NCBI GenBank assembly: GCA_964568145.1
Contig: CAZMOZ010000004.1
Span: 210,474 to 274,473, forward strand
Source: DSVZ01 sp964568145
Lineage (GTDB): Bacteria > Verrucomicrobiota > Verrucomicrobiia > Limisphaerales > J093
Reading direction: 5' to 3'
DNA: 64,000 nt
Translations under genes and position numbers: made by a program
The notes under the pieces: model-generated
The model's database searches: none
The model's input: the letters and a program-made list of their open reading frames with translations, nothing else
Told to the model about the DNA's origin: nothing
In this document: positions 54,454-63,691 of the stretch, in pieces
Layout: every line of letters begins with the position of its first letter
Numbering within the stretch: position 1 is the first letter of the stretch

Positions 54454-55253
54454 TCAAGCTCGGGATCAGCCTGCTGGTGTGGACGGGAGACAACCTTGCT
54501 GCCCGCGGGCGTCGCCTGCTTGGCTGCTCGTCACCCGCTCGGGGAGTCGTGTTGTATTACCACGCGGTCACCGCCAGCCAGCGCGTTGCCTTTGCCCGTC
54601 AGATGGACCTGCTCCTGCGCCTTGCGCGGCCGTGGCGCGCCGATGACGAAGTCCACGATGCCTCCGGGCTTCATGTCGCGGTGACGTTTGACGATGGTTT
54701 TGCCAGCGTCCTTGAGAACGCGCTGCCGGAGCTCAAACGCCGCCAGATTCCCTGCGCCGTCTTTTTTCCAACGGGCTGCTGGAACTCCCGACCGGGCTGG
54801 GTCAAAGACCCCGCCCAGCCGGCCTTCGGCGAGCGGGTTCTTTCCCGCGAGGAACTCCGCGCGCTGGCCGCCGAGCCGCTGGTGACCATCGGATCGCACT
54901 CCGTGAGTCATCCGAACTTTCTCGCCCTCGACTCTCGCGCCGCAACCCGCGAGTTTGCCGAGTCCAAACGCGATCTCGAAGCGGAGGTGGAAAGGCCCGT
55001 GGACATCTTCAGTTTTCCCCACGGCGCCCACAACCGCCGGTTGGTCAACCTGGCGCGCGAGTCGGGTTACCGCCGGCTCTTTACGATTGAACCTCGGCTC
55101 GTGAATCCCGCCGATCCTGGCTTGCTCGTGGGCCGCGTGTCCACGGAGCCGGATGAATGGCCGCTCGAGTTCCGGCTGAAACTGGCTGGCGCCTATCGCT
55201 GGCAGACTTGGTGCCGCCGCCCTTGCCACGAATCCAAGCCCGCTGAGCCATGA
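54423..55253 (+). CDS. Polysaccharide deacetylase
   Basis: A 276-residue NodB-family deacetylase: VVLYYHAVTASQRVAFARQM, VAVTFDDGFASV (metal Asp pair), CAVFFPTGCWNSRPGW, TIGSHSVSHPNF (zinc histidines) and FSFPHGAHNRR. An N-terminal hydrophobic patch (LIKLGISLLVW) may anchor it. The GTG start at 54423 lies inside the end of the preceding gene, and its stop overlaps the next ATG (55250). This is the third deacetylase domain of the locus, so heavy de-acetylation of the polymer is likely. Confidence 0.86.
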   Translation: MGAAHTLKRLIKLGISLLVWTGDNLAARGRRLLGCSSPARGVVLYYHAVTASQRVAFARQMDLLLRLARPWRADDEVHDASGLHVAVTFDDGFASVLENALPELKRRQIPCAVFFPTGCWNSRPGWVKDPAQPAFGERVLSREELRALAAEPLVTIGSHSVSHPNFLALDSRAATREFAESKRDLEAEVERPVDIFSFPHGAHNRRLVNLARESGYRRLFTIEPRLVNPADPGLLVGRVSTEPDEWPLEFRLKLAGAYRWQTWCRRPCHESKPAEP

Positions 55254-56341
55254 CCTCAGCGGTGCCAGCCTCACCGCTGCCTGTCCCTTCTGGTGCCTCT
55301 CCGGTCACCGTGCAGGTTGACCAGGTCACGGAAGCCCAATGGTGCGGCTGGCTTCAACAATTCGCGGACGCCAGTTTCTACCAGACTTGGGCCTACGGAG
55401 CCGTTTCCTGGGGCGGGCGCCAGTTGAGCCATTTGGTGCTCCACGAGGCAGGTCAGCCGCTGGCGCTGGCTCAGCTTCGGGTGGTACGACTCCCCTTGCT
55501 CAGGGCCGGGGTGGCTTACCTGCGATGGGGTCCCTGCTGTCGCCGGCTGGGCGGTGACTGGGACGCTGGCATCTACCGTCGGATGCTGAAGTCGCTTGTG
55601 GCCGAATTTGTTGAGCGGCGTGGTCTGTTGCTGCGTATCGTTCCCCCGGTCTTTGCGGAAGACCTCCATGCCGGTGAGGTGCTGGAAGCGCTCCAAGAAT
55701 GCGGATTCAAACGTGACGCTTCCGTAGCGTCTTACCGCACGATCCGTGTGGATCTCCGTCCGGAGCCGGCGCTGATTCGCCGGCAGTTCGACGGCAAGTG
55801 GCGCAACCAGCTCAATGCCGCCGAACGCAACGGCCTCACCGTCACCGAGGGCGCCAGCGACGAACTTTACGCGACATTTCTTGGCCTCTACGACGAGACA
55901 ATGGCGCGGAAGCGGTTCGACACAACCGTTGACCCCCGCCGGTTCCGCCGCATCCAGCAACGGCTGACCGATTCTGAGAAAATGCGCATCACGATCTGTC
56001 TCAAGGCTGGCGTGCCGCAGTCGGCGCTCGTCGCGACCGGCGTTGGCGAAACCGGCGTTTACCTGCTCGGCGGAACAAGCGACGACGGCCTGAAGAGCAA
56101 GGGCTCCTACCTTCTGCAGTGGCGCACGATGAACCGCCTGCGCGAGCAAGGCTGTCGGTGGTACGACTTGGGCGGCATCAACCCCGAAACCAATCCCGGC
56201 GTGTACCATTTCAAGCAGGGCATGGGCGGCCAGGAGTGCCGGCAACTGGGTCGCTACGAATTGCGCGGCAGTCGGGTGAGCGCCGTGGCGGTCAATGCGG
56301 CGGAGCGCGTGCGGTCTGTGATTGCAAAAATCAGGGGATAA
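55250..56341 (+). CDS. FemAB/GNAT-like peptidyl- or acyl-transferase
   Basis: A 363-residue protein of the lipid II:glycine glycyltransferase (FemABX) type: FADASFYQTWAYGAVSWGG entry, VAYLRWGPCCRR, RRQFDGKWRNQLNAAERNGL (hinge between the two GNAT folds), KSKGSYLLQWRTMNRL and CRWYDLGGINPETNPGVYHFKQGMGG. It is distinct in sequence from the FemAB-like gene at 44.4 kb. Overlap with the deacetylase gene (ATGA) implies they act together. The acceptor is unknown. Confidence 0.86.
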   Translation: MTSAVPASPLPVPSGASPVTVQVDQVTEAQWCGWLQQFADASFYQTWAYGAVSWGGRQLSHLVLHEAGQPLALAQLRVVRLPLLRAGVAYLRWGPCCRRLGGDWDAGIYRRMLKSLVAEFVERRGLLLRIVPPVFAEDLHAGEVLEALQECGFKRDASVASYRTIRVDLRPEPALIRRQFDGKWRNQLNAAERNGLTVTEGASDELYATFLGLYDETMARKRFDTTVDPRRFRRIQQRLTDSEKMRITICLKAGVPQSALVATGVGETGVYLLGGTSDDGLKSKGSYLLQWRTMNRLREQGCRWYDLGGINPETNPGVYHFKQGMGGQECRQLGRYELRGSRVSAVAVNAAERVRSVIAKIRG

Positions 56342-56408
56342 TTGCAGCGAAGACCGAAGACGGAAGACCGAGGACACGCTGAAAACAGAAGACTGAGGAC
56401 CGAAGCGA

Positions 56409-56800
56409 ATGGAGGCGACAAACGGGCGATATCATTTCGAGTTTCAAAGACCTGCGGGTTTACCAACTGGCGTTTGAAATGCAGCAGAAAATCTTCGAAC
56501 TGTCCAAGTCGTTTCCCAAAGAGGAGCAGTTTTCCCTGACGGATCAAATCCGAAGATCATCCAGGTCGGTCGGCGCGAACATTTCTGAAGCTTGGCAAAA
56601 GCGGCGCTATGTCGCCCATTTCGTCGGCAAACTGACAGACGCCGATGGCGAACAAGCCGAAACGCAGCACTGGGTAAAATCAGCGGCGGCTTGCCGATAC
56701 CTTGACGAGCAACAGCAGCGCACCCCTATGGAAAAATGTCTGCGTATTGGGCAGATGCTCGGCACGATGATGTCTGACCCCGGTAAAATGGTGTCACTGA
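56409..56800 (+). pseudogene. Four-helix-bundle (IVS-type) protein gene with probable frameshifts
   Basis: The intact frame from ATG 56479 (to 56844) gives IFELSKSFPKEEQFSLTDQI, RRSSRSVGANISEAWQKRRY, FVGKLTDADGEQAETQHWV and CRYLDEQQQ, the '23S rRNA intervening-sequence/four-helix-bundle' family. The upstream sequence SSFKDLRVYQLAFEM is family-like but has no start in frame; an ATG at 56409 connects to it if one base near 56430 is removed. Near the end, removing one A from AAAA (56785-56788) gives GKWCH and a stop at 56800, a more usual finish. It is flanked by inverted low-complexity repeats and interrupts an otherwise tight polysaccharide operon. Confidence 0.65.
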
Positions 56801-56834
56801 TTCCCGTCCTCGGTTTTCGGTCATCCGTCCTCGT

Positions 56835-57791
56835 ATGGATTTAACCATCGTCATCGTCAACTGGAACGGCGGGCAGTTGTTGCACGACTGCCTGGCCTCC
56901 CTTGCCGCCCAATCCGGCGAGCTCGAACTCCAGGTCATCGTGGTGGACAACGCCTCCCGCGACGGCAGCCGTGAACGAGCGCAACGCGACTTCCCCCAGT
57001 TCACGGTCATCAACTCGGGATCGAACCTCGGCTTCGGCCGGGCCAACAACCTGGCCCGTCCGCTGGTGAAGTCGGATTTGGTCCTTTTCCTCAACCCGGA
57101 TACGGTCGTGTTCGAGGATTCGCTGGCTCGAATGGCGGAGGGCATCCGGCAACGTCCCGAAGTCGGCATCCTGGGCTGTCAGATGCGCTATCCCTCCGGC
57201 GAAGTCCAGGAGCTGGGTTTGCAGTATTTCCCCACCCCTGGGCGGGAGTTTCTGAGCGACCTGTTTCTCACCCGCGGGCTTCGAAGACGCCTCCGCCGCT
57301 GGCTCCCTTACCTGGACCCCCGGCAGGACGCCTACGCCATGAAACTGTACGGCGGCTGCCTGCTTTGTCGTCGCGAGGCGCTGGAGCAGGTCGGCTGGTT
57401 CGACGAACGCTACTTCATGTACGGGGAGGACGCCGACCTTTGCCGGGCGGTCCAAGAACAGGGCTGGAAGCTCTTCTACCTGAGCAGTGCGGCCATCATT
57501 CACGTTTGCGGCGGGACAACGGCCGGAAGTACCAACGCCTTTTCCGTGCTGATGAAGGCCGAGTCCATCGCCAAGCTGATCGCCAAATACTCCGGACCGG
57601 CGGCTCCGGCTTTGTACCGTCTAGGCACTTTCGTGGCGGCCTCGATCCGTCTCGCGCTCCTGTGCCCCGTGCGGCTGGCCACGCTCGCAGCGCGGGGATC
57701 GCGTGCGCGCCGGGTTGCGGACTCGTTCCTGAAGCACCGGCTGCTCGTGCTATGGGCCTTGGGATGGAGAAGCGCCGTGCCGGCGCTCTGA
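56835..57791 (+). CDS. Family 2 glycosyltransferase, rhamnosyltransferase-like
   Basis: A 318-residue GT2 enzyme: LTIVIVNWNGGQLLHDCLASL, VIVVDNASRDGS, NLGFGRANNLA, LFLNPDTVVFEDS (metal site) and the acceptor region GGCLLCRREALEQVGWFDERYFMYGEDADLCRA (split over the usual motif). The WNG/NLGFGRANN pattern is typical of rhamnosyltransferases of the WbbL type. The C-terminus is hydrophobic and may bind the membrane. It starts right after the four-helix-bundle insertion. Confidence 0.93.
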   Translation: MDLTIVIVNWNGGQLLHDCLASLAAQSGELELQVIVVDNASRDGSRERAQRDFPQFTVINSGSNLGFGRANNLARPLVKSDLVLFLNPDTVVFEDSLARMAEGIRQRPEVGILGCQMRYPSGEVQELGLQYFPTPGREFLSDLFLTRGLRRRLRRWLPYLDPRQDAYAMKLYGGCLLCRREALEQVGWFDERYFMYGEDADLCRAVQEQGWKLFYLSSAAIIHVCGGTTAGSTNAFSVLMKAESIAKLIAKYSGPAAPALYRLGTFVAASIRLALLCPVRLATLAARGSRARRVADSFLKHRLLVLWALGWRSAVPAL

Positions 57792-57828
57792 TTCGAGGCC
57801 GAATGTGGTCTGAGATTCCTGATTTGCC

Positions 57829-59160
57829 ATGAACGGCCCCGCCGTTCTTTTTCTGCTAGTCGCTGCGGCGGCGCTGCTGTTGCTGCCGACCCGCTGGGCC
57901 TCGTTGCCCTTGCTTGCAGGCGCTACTTACATGACCATGGGCCAGCAGGTGGGGGTTGGCGTGTTTCATTTCACCGTCCTGCGTCTGTTAATCTTGGTGG
58001 GAATGATACGGGTGCTGGTGCGCGGCGAGCGGCCGGCGGGCGGACTGAATGGCATGGATTGGCTCATGATGGGGTGGGGGGGATGGGCCATTGTCGCGGG
58101 CTTTTTTCACGAAGACCCAGCGGGCGCCGTGATCTTCAGGCTTGGCGTGGTGTACAATACCTTCGGGTGCTATTTCCTGATCCGTTGTTTCTGCCGCTCC
58201 CTTGAAGATGTTTCCGCATTGCTCCCGGCAATTGCCCTACTGCTGGTACCGGTTGCTCTGGCCATGATTTATGAGCAACTAACCCACCGCAATCTGTTTG
58301 CCGTCTTCGGCGGCGTGGGGGATGAACCGATTGTGCGGGACGGGCGGCTTCGGGCCCAAGGGCCATTTCGTCACCCAATCCTAGCCGGCACAGTGGGCGC
58401 CGTTTGTGTGCCGTTGCTGCTGGGAGTCTGGCGGCGACATCCGTGGACGGTTAAAGTAAGTCTTGCCGCATGTCTGGTCATCGCTGTCACCTCCGCCTCC
58501 AGCGGTCCTCTGCTGACCATCATGGCTGGCTTGTTCGCGCTGGGCCTCTGGCGCTGGCGACGTTTCACTCCCTCCTTGCGGGTGGCGACTGTGCTGGGTT
58601 ACATCCTGCTTGATCTCGTGATGAAGGATCCCGCGTATTTCATTCTGCGACGTATTGACTTGACAGGCAGCAGTTCCAGCTACCATCGGCCAGCGGTGAT
58701 TCAGGCCGCCATCCAACACCTCCATGAGTGGTGGTTTGCCGGAACCGATTACACCCGGCACTGGATGCCATACGGTGTCTCCTGGAGCGAGGATCACTCG
58801 GACATCACCAACCATTATCTCGCTCAAGGTGTGCGTGGCGGCCTGCCTCAAATGCTCCTCTTCATCGCGGTTCTGGGTTGTGGCTTTCGCTACGTGGGGC
58901 AGGTGCTTCGGCGGCTTCCTGATCCGGCGACCGGGGATGGCTTTCTTGTGTGGTCGCTGGGGGCGTGCTTGTTTGCGCATGCGGCCACCTGCGTCTCCGT
59001 GGCCTACTTCGACCAGTCTTTTGTCTTCCTGTACCTCCCTTTGGCCATGGTAGGCTCCATGTACGCGGTCACGGGCGCAACGGTTGCCTTCGACGTCACC
59101 AAATGGCGGGAATCGCCGCCGCTTACCGAATTCCCCGCAGCGCCACGCAGTTTGCTTTGA
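57829..59160 (+). CDS. O-antigen ligase/polymerase-like membrane protein
   Basis: A 443-residue protein with about ten to twelve membrane helices (AVLFLLVAAAALLLL, VAGATY..MG, LLLVPVALAMIYEQL, VSLAACLVIAVTSASSGPLLTIMAGLFALG and others). A long extracytoplasmic loop near the C-terminus contains SSSSYHRPAVIQAAIQ and HSDITNHYLAQGVRGG, the position of the catalytic loop in Wzy/WaaL-type proteins. It probably polymerises or transfers the finished repeat units outside the inner membrane. No flippase (wzx) is seen in the window. Confidence 0.82.
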   Translation: MNGPAVLFLLVAAAALLLLPTRWASLPLLAGATYMTMGQQVGVGVFHFTVLRLLILVGMIRVLVRGERPAGGLNGMDWLMMGWGGWAIVAGFFHEDPAGAVIFRLGVVYNTFGCYFLIRCFCRSLEDVSALLPAIALLLVPVALAMIYEQLTHRNLFAVFGGVGDEPIVRDGRLRAQGPFRHPILAGTVGAVCVPLLLGVWRRHPWTVKVSLAACLVIAVTSASSGPLLTIMAGLFALGLWRWRRFTPSLRVATVLGYILLDLVMKDPAYFILRRIDLTGSSSSYHRPAVIQAAIQHLHEWWFAGTDYTRHWMPYGVSWSEDHSDITNHYLAQGVRGGLPQMLLFIAVLGCGFRYVGQVLRRLPDPATGDGFLVWSLGACLFAHAATCVSVAYFDQSFVFLYLPLAMVGSMYAVTGATVAFDVTKWRESPPLTEFPAAPRSLL

Positions 59161-59215
59161 ATTGTTGGCCTGTGCACTGTGACGGTTTTGGCATAAGGCG
59201 TGCTACAGAGAAACT

Positions 59216-60970
59216 ATGGTGATAATTGCGTGTCAAAATGTCGTGCCTGTGGACGGACGCGAACAACAGGCGTCAACGAACTGGACAAGCGACCGCGACT
59301 TACCCCGCTGGATTGGTCGCTCGGCGTGTGGAATTGTGGGACTCGTCGTTGCCGGCTTGCTCAGTGCGCCTGCCGTCGCGGCCACATATTATGTCGCAAC
59401 CAGCGGAAATGACAGCAATCCCGGCTCGGCGACCCAGCCCTTCCGCACGGTGACCAAAGGCGTGAATGCGGCCCAGCCAGGCGACACGGTCCGTGTTAGC
59501 GCGGGAGTCTATCCGGAAACGGTTTACACCGTGCGCAACGGCACAAGTTCCAGCCCGATCATCATTGATGGCCAGGGGGGGGCCACCATTACCCAGCTCA
59601 TGCTTAAACATGCGCATATCCACGCGCAAAATCTGACCATCACCGGTGTGACCACCGCTTATTCCCGTCTGGTGTATTTCGACCACTATGCCCACCACTG
59701 CATCCTCTCCAACAACATCATTGATGTGGCCGGTGCGTACAAGGTGTTTGGCGTGCAATGGCGTCTGCCAACGACAGGGCCATTCGGCGCTGGTGAATCC
59801 GCCAGCCACGCCCTCATCGTCAGCAACGTAATCCGGAACCTGAATGCCTACATCTTCGTCTTTTTGGGCGGTGATAGCAACGTTGTCCGTGGCAACATCC
59901 TGCGGGATGGTCCACAGGGCGACTTTTTCAACGTCTTCGGCCGCAATCACCTGATCACAGGCAACATCTGTTCGAACATGCCTCCGGGCTCGGGTAACCA
60001 CCCGGATTTCATTCAGACATGGGGCAACAACGGTTACGCCAGCCGGGGTCACATCATCGAAAACAACGTGGTCAGCGACATTGCCAGTGGGCAATTGACC
60101 CAGCTTGAGGGAAATACCCTGCCTGAGACTCGCGACTGGACGTTTCGCAACAACCTGTTCATGCGCATCGCGGCGCAGGGAAGTGGTACAATTCCAGACG
60201 TCAGATACTACAACAATGTATTCTATAAGTGCAACCACGTTAACGGCGGCCATGCCATCAGCTATGGTATTCGCTGGTACGAGAATTTCAGCATACCGCT
60301 GGTTTCCCCCTATTACGCTCTTACCGCTTCGGCCATTCCCTCCGGCAGTATCCTGAACGACGCCACGGAACCGAGAGACCGGCGGGCGCGCTACATCGTC
60401 AAGAACGGCCGTATTTCTTACAATGGCAGTACCTTTGGTGCGGACCAATATTTCTTCGGCACGAATGTGACCGCCTACAGCAAGGTTGATGCCGCAGCAG
60501 AAGTGTGGCGCGTGATCCCCAACTATGCTGATGGCAACGTTTTGATGAACAACATCTTTCTGGACTGCGGGTTTCCCAATGCTCCAGAAAAGGGATGGTA
60601 TTCGTTGGACACCAGCTTGCTCAATGTGAAGGCGGACTACAACTATGTGGGCAAGGACAATTTCAGCGCCGTCAACGTGGATTCTCAACAACGCCCTGTC
60701 GGCGCCGCCGGGGGCTGGAGCAATTTTGACTGGTGGGAACCCAATGGCATCAACGGCGGTAACCCGGGCGTAATGGATCCCATACTCCTGAACTTTCGGT
60801 TGCGCGAAGATTCCATGCTCCGCTCACGTGGCCTGGCGCTTCCGGCTGTGGTGCTGGATTTCGACGGCAAAGTCCGACCGAACCCGCCCAGCATCGGTGC
60901 CTTCGAGTTCGCCCCCGGTGTCGGTTTGACGCCACCTGCGGGCTTGCGGATTCTTTCAGGCACCCCGTGA
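59216..60970 (+). CDS. Secreted right-handed beta-helix protein
   Basis: A 584-residue exported protein. After about 38 polar residues a signal-like segment (CGIVGLVVAGLLSAPAVAA) precedes ATYYVATSGNDSNPGSATQPFRTVTKGVNAAQPGDTVRV in pattern, the DUF1565 entry of parallel beta-helix proteins. Repeated short turns (ILSNNIID, LIVSNVIRNL, NVVRGNILRDG, HIIENNVVSDI, WTFRNNLFMRI) form the helix, as in pectate-lyase-like polysaccharide lyases and epimerases. Being last in the locus, it may process the exported polymer. The true start may be later than 59216. Confidence 0.82.
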   Translation: MVIIACQNVVPVDGREQQASTNWTSDRDLPRWIGRSACGIVGLVVAGLLSAPAVAATYYVATSGNDSNPGSATQPFRTVTKGVNAAQPGDTVRVSAGVYPETVYTVRNGTSSSPIIIDGQGGATITQLMLKHAHIHAQNLTITGVTTAYSRLVYFDHYAHHCILSNNIIDVAGAYKVFGVQWRLPTTGPFGAGESASHALIVSNVIRNLNAYIFVFLGGDSNVVRGNILRDGPQGDFFNVFGRNHLITGNICSNMPPGSGNHPDFIQTWGNNGYASRGHIIENNVVSDIASGQLTQLEGNTLPETRDWTFRNNLFMRIAAQGSGTIPDVRYYNNVFYKCNHVNGGHAISYGIRWYENFSIPLVSPYYALTASAIPSGSILNDATEPRDRRARYIVKNGRISYNGSTFGADQYFFGTNVTAYSKVDAAAEVWRVIPNYADGNVLMNNIFLDCGFPNAPEKGWYSLDTSLLNVKADYNYVGKDNFSAVNVDSQQRPVGAAGGWSNFDWWEPNGINGGNPGVMDPILLNFRLREDSMLRSRGLALPAVVLDFDGKVRPNPPSIGAFEFAPGVGLTPPAGLRILSGTP

Positions 60971-61180
60971 TACGACCCGGCTGCTGACCGGGCCAATATA
61001 GCGGTTGTCCGTCCCCGCGACTTGCGGCTGGCCTGCCGCCTTGGGCCTTCTCCCGAAGCGGTTCCCCCAACTTGGCTTCTTGGTTGGTCAGCCGACAGCT
61101 TGGGGAGGACGCGGGGTGTGATCCCCTAGAGATGGTGGTGACAGCACCACGCCTCGGCCGTTTGACGGCTGCGAGGCGTA
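60971..61180. other. Spacer between beta-helix gene and IS66 element
   Basis: No gene or clear terminator is visible. One reading frame from the stop at 61119-61121 runs to the IS junction and would continue, after removing the element, into the acetyltransferase frame, but it has no start codon before 63692. Confidence 0.4.
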
Positions 61181-61268
61181 TAACGAACGTATCCGGGTAA
61201 GGGGAGACCACCTATGCTGGCGCGCGGGTCGTGATACAATGAGCGGTTCGATTGGCGCCGAAGGAAAT

Positions 61269-62825
61269 TCAGGCGGCCAGTTGGACGGGGGGCCGCTGGG
61301 CGTTCTTCCACCGCAGCGGCGTCAGTTCGGCCACGTGCTGGTTGGTCGTGCGGGGCAGGCGCGTCAGCACATCTTTGAGATACGCGTAAGGCTCGACGCC
61401 GTGCAGCCGGCAGTTGGCGACCAAGGTGTACATCACCGCGCTGCGTTGGCCCGCTTCGGCGGAGCCGAAGAAGAGCCAGTTCTTTTTTCCGAGGGCCGTC
61501 GGCCGAATCGCGTTCTCGACCAGGTTGTTGTCGAGCTCCACTTCGCCGTGCTCCAGGAACCGCTCCAGCATCGGCCACTGGTTCAGCGCATAGCTGATCG
61601 CCTGGCCCATTGGGCTCTGGGGCAGATAGCGGGGCTGCAACTGGTTCAGGGCACGATGCAGCCGCTCCACCACCATCCGGTGATGGGAGGCGCGTAATAC
61701 TTCGCGGGTGCCGGGCCCGGCCCGGCTCTGGCGCAACTGTTCCTCCCAGTGATAGAGCAAACCGATCTGTTTCAAAATCCAACCCGCCACTGGCGGGGTT
61801 TGTTCCAAGGCTTCAAAGAAGCCGCGCCGCGCGTGGGCCCAGCACCCAAAGAGATCCACGGCCGTCTTGGTTTTCGCAAACGCCGGGTAGGCGCTGTAGC
61901 CGTCACACTGGAGCTTGCCGGCGAAGTCGGCGCCCAACAGGGACTCCAGACAGCGCGCCGCGCGGCTGACGTGCCATTCATAGACCACGCACTGGCCCGG
62001 CACCAGCCCCGTCCACAAATAGCCCTGTCCGCCGCGGCCCACCAGCAGTGGGTCTTGATAGCGCACGGGGGTTTCGTCCACTTGCACGTAGCCGCTCTGC
62101 CGCAGTTCGTGTTTGAGGCAATCGGTAATCCCGGAGAGCAGGCGCACGCTTTGCGCCGTCCACTGCACCATCTGCTGCCGCGCGATGAACACGCCGTGCC
62201 GTTGCCAGAACATTTGCTCCTGCCGGTAAAACGGCAGATGGTCGCAGTACTTGCCGACCAGCAACTGGGCCAGCAATCCCGGCGCGGCCAGGCCGTGATT
62301 GGCCACACGCTCCGGGGCCGGCGCGACCACCGGGGGTAAGGCGCGTTCCGTCCGGCGCACATACTTGGGCCGCACGGTTTCCTGCCAGAAGAACTTGCCC
62401 GGTTGATAATCCAACGGCCGGCTCACTTCCTGGCCAATGCGCTGCCACTGCTCGGGTTCGGCCAGCACCAACTCGGGTTCGATGACCTCACGAACGACCT
62501 CCAGGTTGTCTGGAGTCCGCAAGCGACGCGGGTTCGCGGGGGAACGTCGCGGAGTGGAAACGGCTGGAGGCGGGTCTGCTGCCGCGGGCAGCTCCAAACT
62601 CTCGCCGGTCAAACCTTGCAAGAGCAACTCCAGTTGCGCCGCGTTCAACTGCTCGCTTTTCTTCCCGAAGAAACGCCGGGCCAGCGCGTCGAGCTTCTGG
62701 CGCAACACCGTGTTCTCGCGCCGCAAGGCTTCGTTGGTCTGCTGCGTCTCCTGGAGGGCTTGCTGCAACGACACCACCTGCGCGTGCAGGGCGTCGAGTT
62801 GAGTTGGCAGCGAGGCGGCGTTCAT
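61269..62825 (-). CDS. tnpC: IS66 transposase TnpC
   Basis: The 518-residue DDE transposase of the element. The N-terminal coiled coil (QLDALHAQVVSLQQALQETQ) is followed by LDALARRFFGKKSEQL, the IS66 hallmark. The catalytic acids are in YVQVDETPVRY (D), LQCDGYSAY (D) and ELDNNLVENAIRP (E); WLFFGSAEAGQRSA and NCRLHGVEPYAYL close it. ATG 62825 is preferred over one ten codons upstream. No truncation is seen. Confidence 0.95.
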   Translation of the reverse strand: MNAASLPTQLDALHAQVVSLQQALQETQQTNEALRRENTVLRQKLDALARRFFGKKSEQLNAAQLELLLQGLTGESLELPAAADPPPAVSTPRRSPANPRRLRTPDNLEVVREVIEPELVLAEPEQWQRIGQEVSRPLDYQPGKFFWQETVRPKYVRRTERALPPVVAPAPERVANHGLAAPGLLAQLLVGKYCDHLPFYRQEQMFWQRHGVFIARQQMVQWTAQSVRLLSGITDCLKHELRQSGYVQVDETPVRYQDPLLVGRGGQGYLWTGLVPGQCVVYEWHVSRAARCLESLLGADFAGKLQCDGYSAYPAFAKTKTAVDLFGCWAHARRGFFEALEQTPPVAGWILKQIGLLYHWEEQLRQSRAGPGTREVLRASHHRMVVERLHRALNQLQPRYLPQSPMGQAISYALNQWPMLERFLEHGEVELDNNLVENAIRPTALGKKNWLFFGSAEAGQRSAVMYTLVANCRLHGVEPYAYLKDVLTRLPRTTNQHVAELTPLRWKNAQRPPVQLAA

Positions 62826-62898
62826 CGGCTGCCCACTCAGACGCGCGGCCGCCAAAATTGTTCAAACGTTTTGCAGAAACTTTTGCGGGCGCGCTGGG

Positions 62899-63255
62899 TT
62901 ACGCCGCGGCCTCGTACCACGCCCGCCGCGCGCCGTCTTTCAAGTCCACGCCATCGAGCAACAACTGCAACGCCTGGGGCGCGAGCCGGAGCTTCGCGTT
63001 CGGTGCGCCCGCGCTCTGCGGCCAGTGAAACGTCCCGCGCTCCAGCCGTTTGGCCAGCACGCACACACCGGTGCCGTCAAAGTAGAGCAACTTGATCCGG
63101 TTGTGGCGGCGGTTGCCAAAGACGAACAACGCGCCGCTTTTGGGGTCTTCCCCGAGGCGCTCTTGCGCGGCGGCCCACAGCCCGTTGAAGCTGGCGCGCA
63201 GATCGCACGGCGCCGTGGCTACGAACACTTTGAGATGCGCCTGGAAACTCAGCAT
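62899..63255 (-). CDS. tnpB: IS66 accessory protein TnpB (Orf2)
   Basis: A 118-residue protein typical of IS66 Orf2: VFVATAPCDLRASFNGL, GALFVFGNRRHNRIKLLYFDGTG (split over its conserved core) and CVLAKRLERGTFHWP. Its role in transposition is accessory and not fully known. Its start overlaps the end of tnpA by seven bases. Confidence 0.95.
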   Translation of the reverse strand: MLSFQAHLKVFVATAPCDLRASFNGLWAAAQERLGEDPKSGALFVFGNRRHNRIKLLYFDGTGVCVLAKRLERGTFHWPQSAGAPNAKLRLAPQALQLLLDGVDLKDGARRAWYEAAA

Positions 63256-63587
63256 GGCGTCGGGGCGCAGAGCGCGTTGAGCAGTCGGGCCGCCAGTTCA
63301 AGCTGTCCTGCTTCCGTGATCCGCACCCGGGCGCTAGCCCCCAGCTCGATCACCAGTTCCGCCGGAGCGGGTGACGGCGACAACTCCACCTGCACGAAAC
63401 CGGGCGAAGGCTGGGGCTTACCCTGGCGCTGCCGCCAGTTGCAGAAGGTGGTGTACTGAAGGTGGTGTTGGCGCGCGAAGGCCGCGGCGGACAACCCGCT
63501 CCGTTCAAATGCGGCCAGGAATTGAGTGCGCCGCGGAGCCGGGGTCCGCGAGCGCCGGTGACGGACAGAACCATTGGAGGTCTTCAT
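63249..63587 (-). CDS. tnpA: IS66 accessory protein TnpA (Orf1)
   Basis: A 112-residue DNA-binding protein with a helix-turn-helix (FLAAFERSGLSAAAFARQHHL, then YTTFCNWRQRQ), as in IS66 Orf1. It is first in the element's operon. A GGAGG site lies a few bases before the ATG at 63587. Confidence 0.93.
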   Translation of the reverse strand: MKTSNGSVRHRRSRTPAPRRTQFLAAFERSGLSAAAFARQHHLQYTTFCNWRQRQGKPQPSPGFVQVELSPSPAPAELVIELGASARVRITEAGQLELAARLLNALCAPTPC

Positions 63588-63691
63588 GGCCTCCGGTTTT
63601 ACCACACTCGTCAGTTCGGGAACATGAGGCCCCAACGTTTACGGATACTAACGAACCGGAGGTCGAACCAGCGCTTGCGCTGAGGTCACTT

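Larger units (their letters stand above)
61189..63648 (-). mobile_element. Complete IS66-family insertion sequence with 8-bp target duplication
   Basis: Three genes in the IS66 order (tnpA, tnpB, tnpC on the minus strand) lie between ends that both begin GTATCCG (61189-61195, and the complement CGGATAC at 63642-63648); identity beyond that is partial. The 8 bases outside each end are the same, TAACGAAC (61181-61188 and 63649-63656), a perfect target-site duplication of the size IS66 makes. All three genes are open, so the element looks recent and possibly active. It sits 36 bases upstream of an acetyltransferase start. Confidence 0.93.

Noticed and set aside
61119..61188. Acetyltransferase gene interrupted inside its coding region by IS66
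   Set aside because: The frame is open across the junction after removing the element, but there is no start codon in it before GTG 63692, which has its own ribosome site, so the insertion is more likely upstream of the gene.
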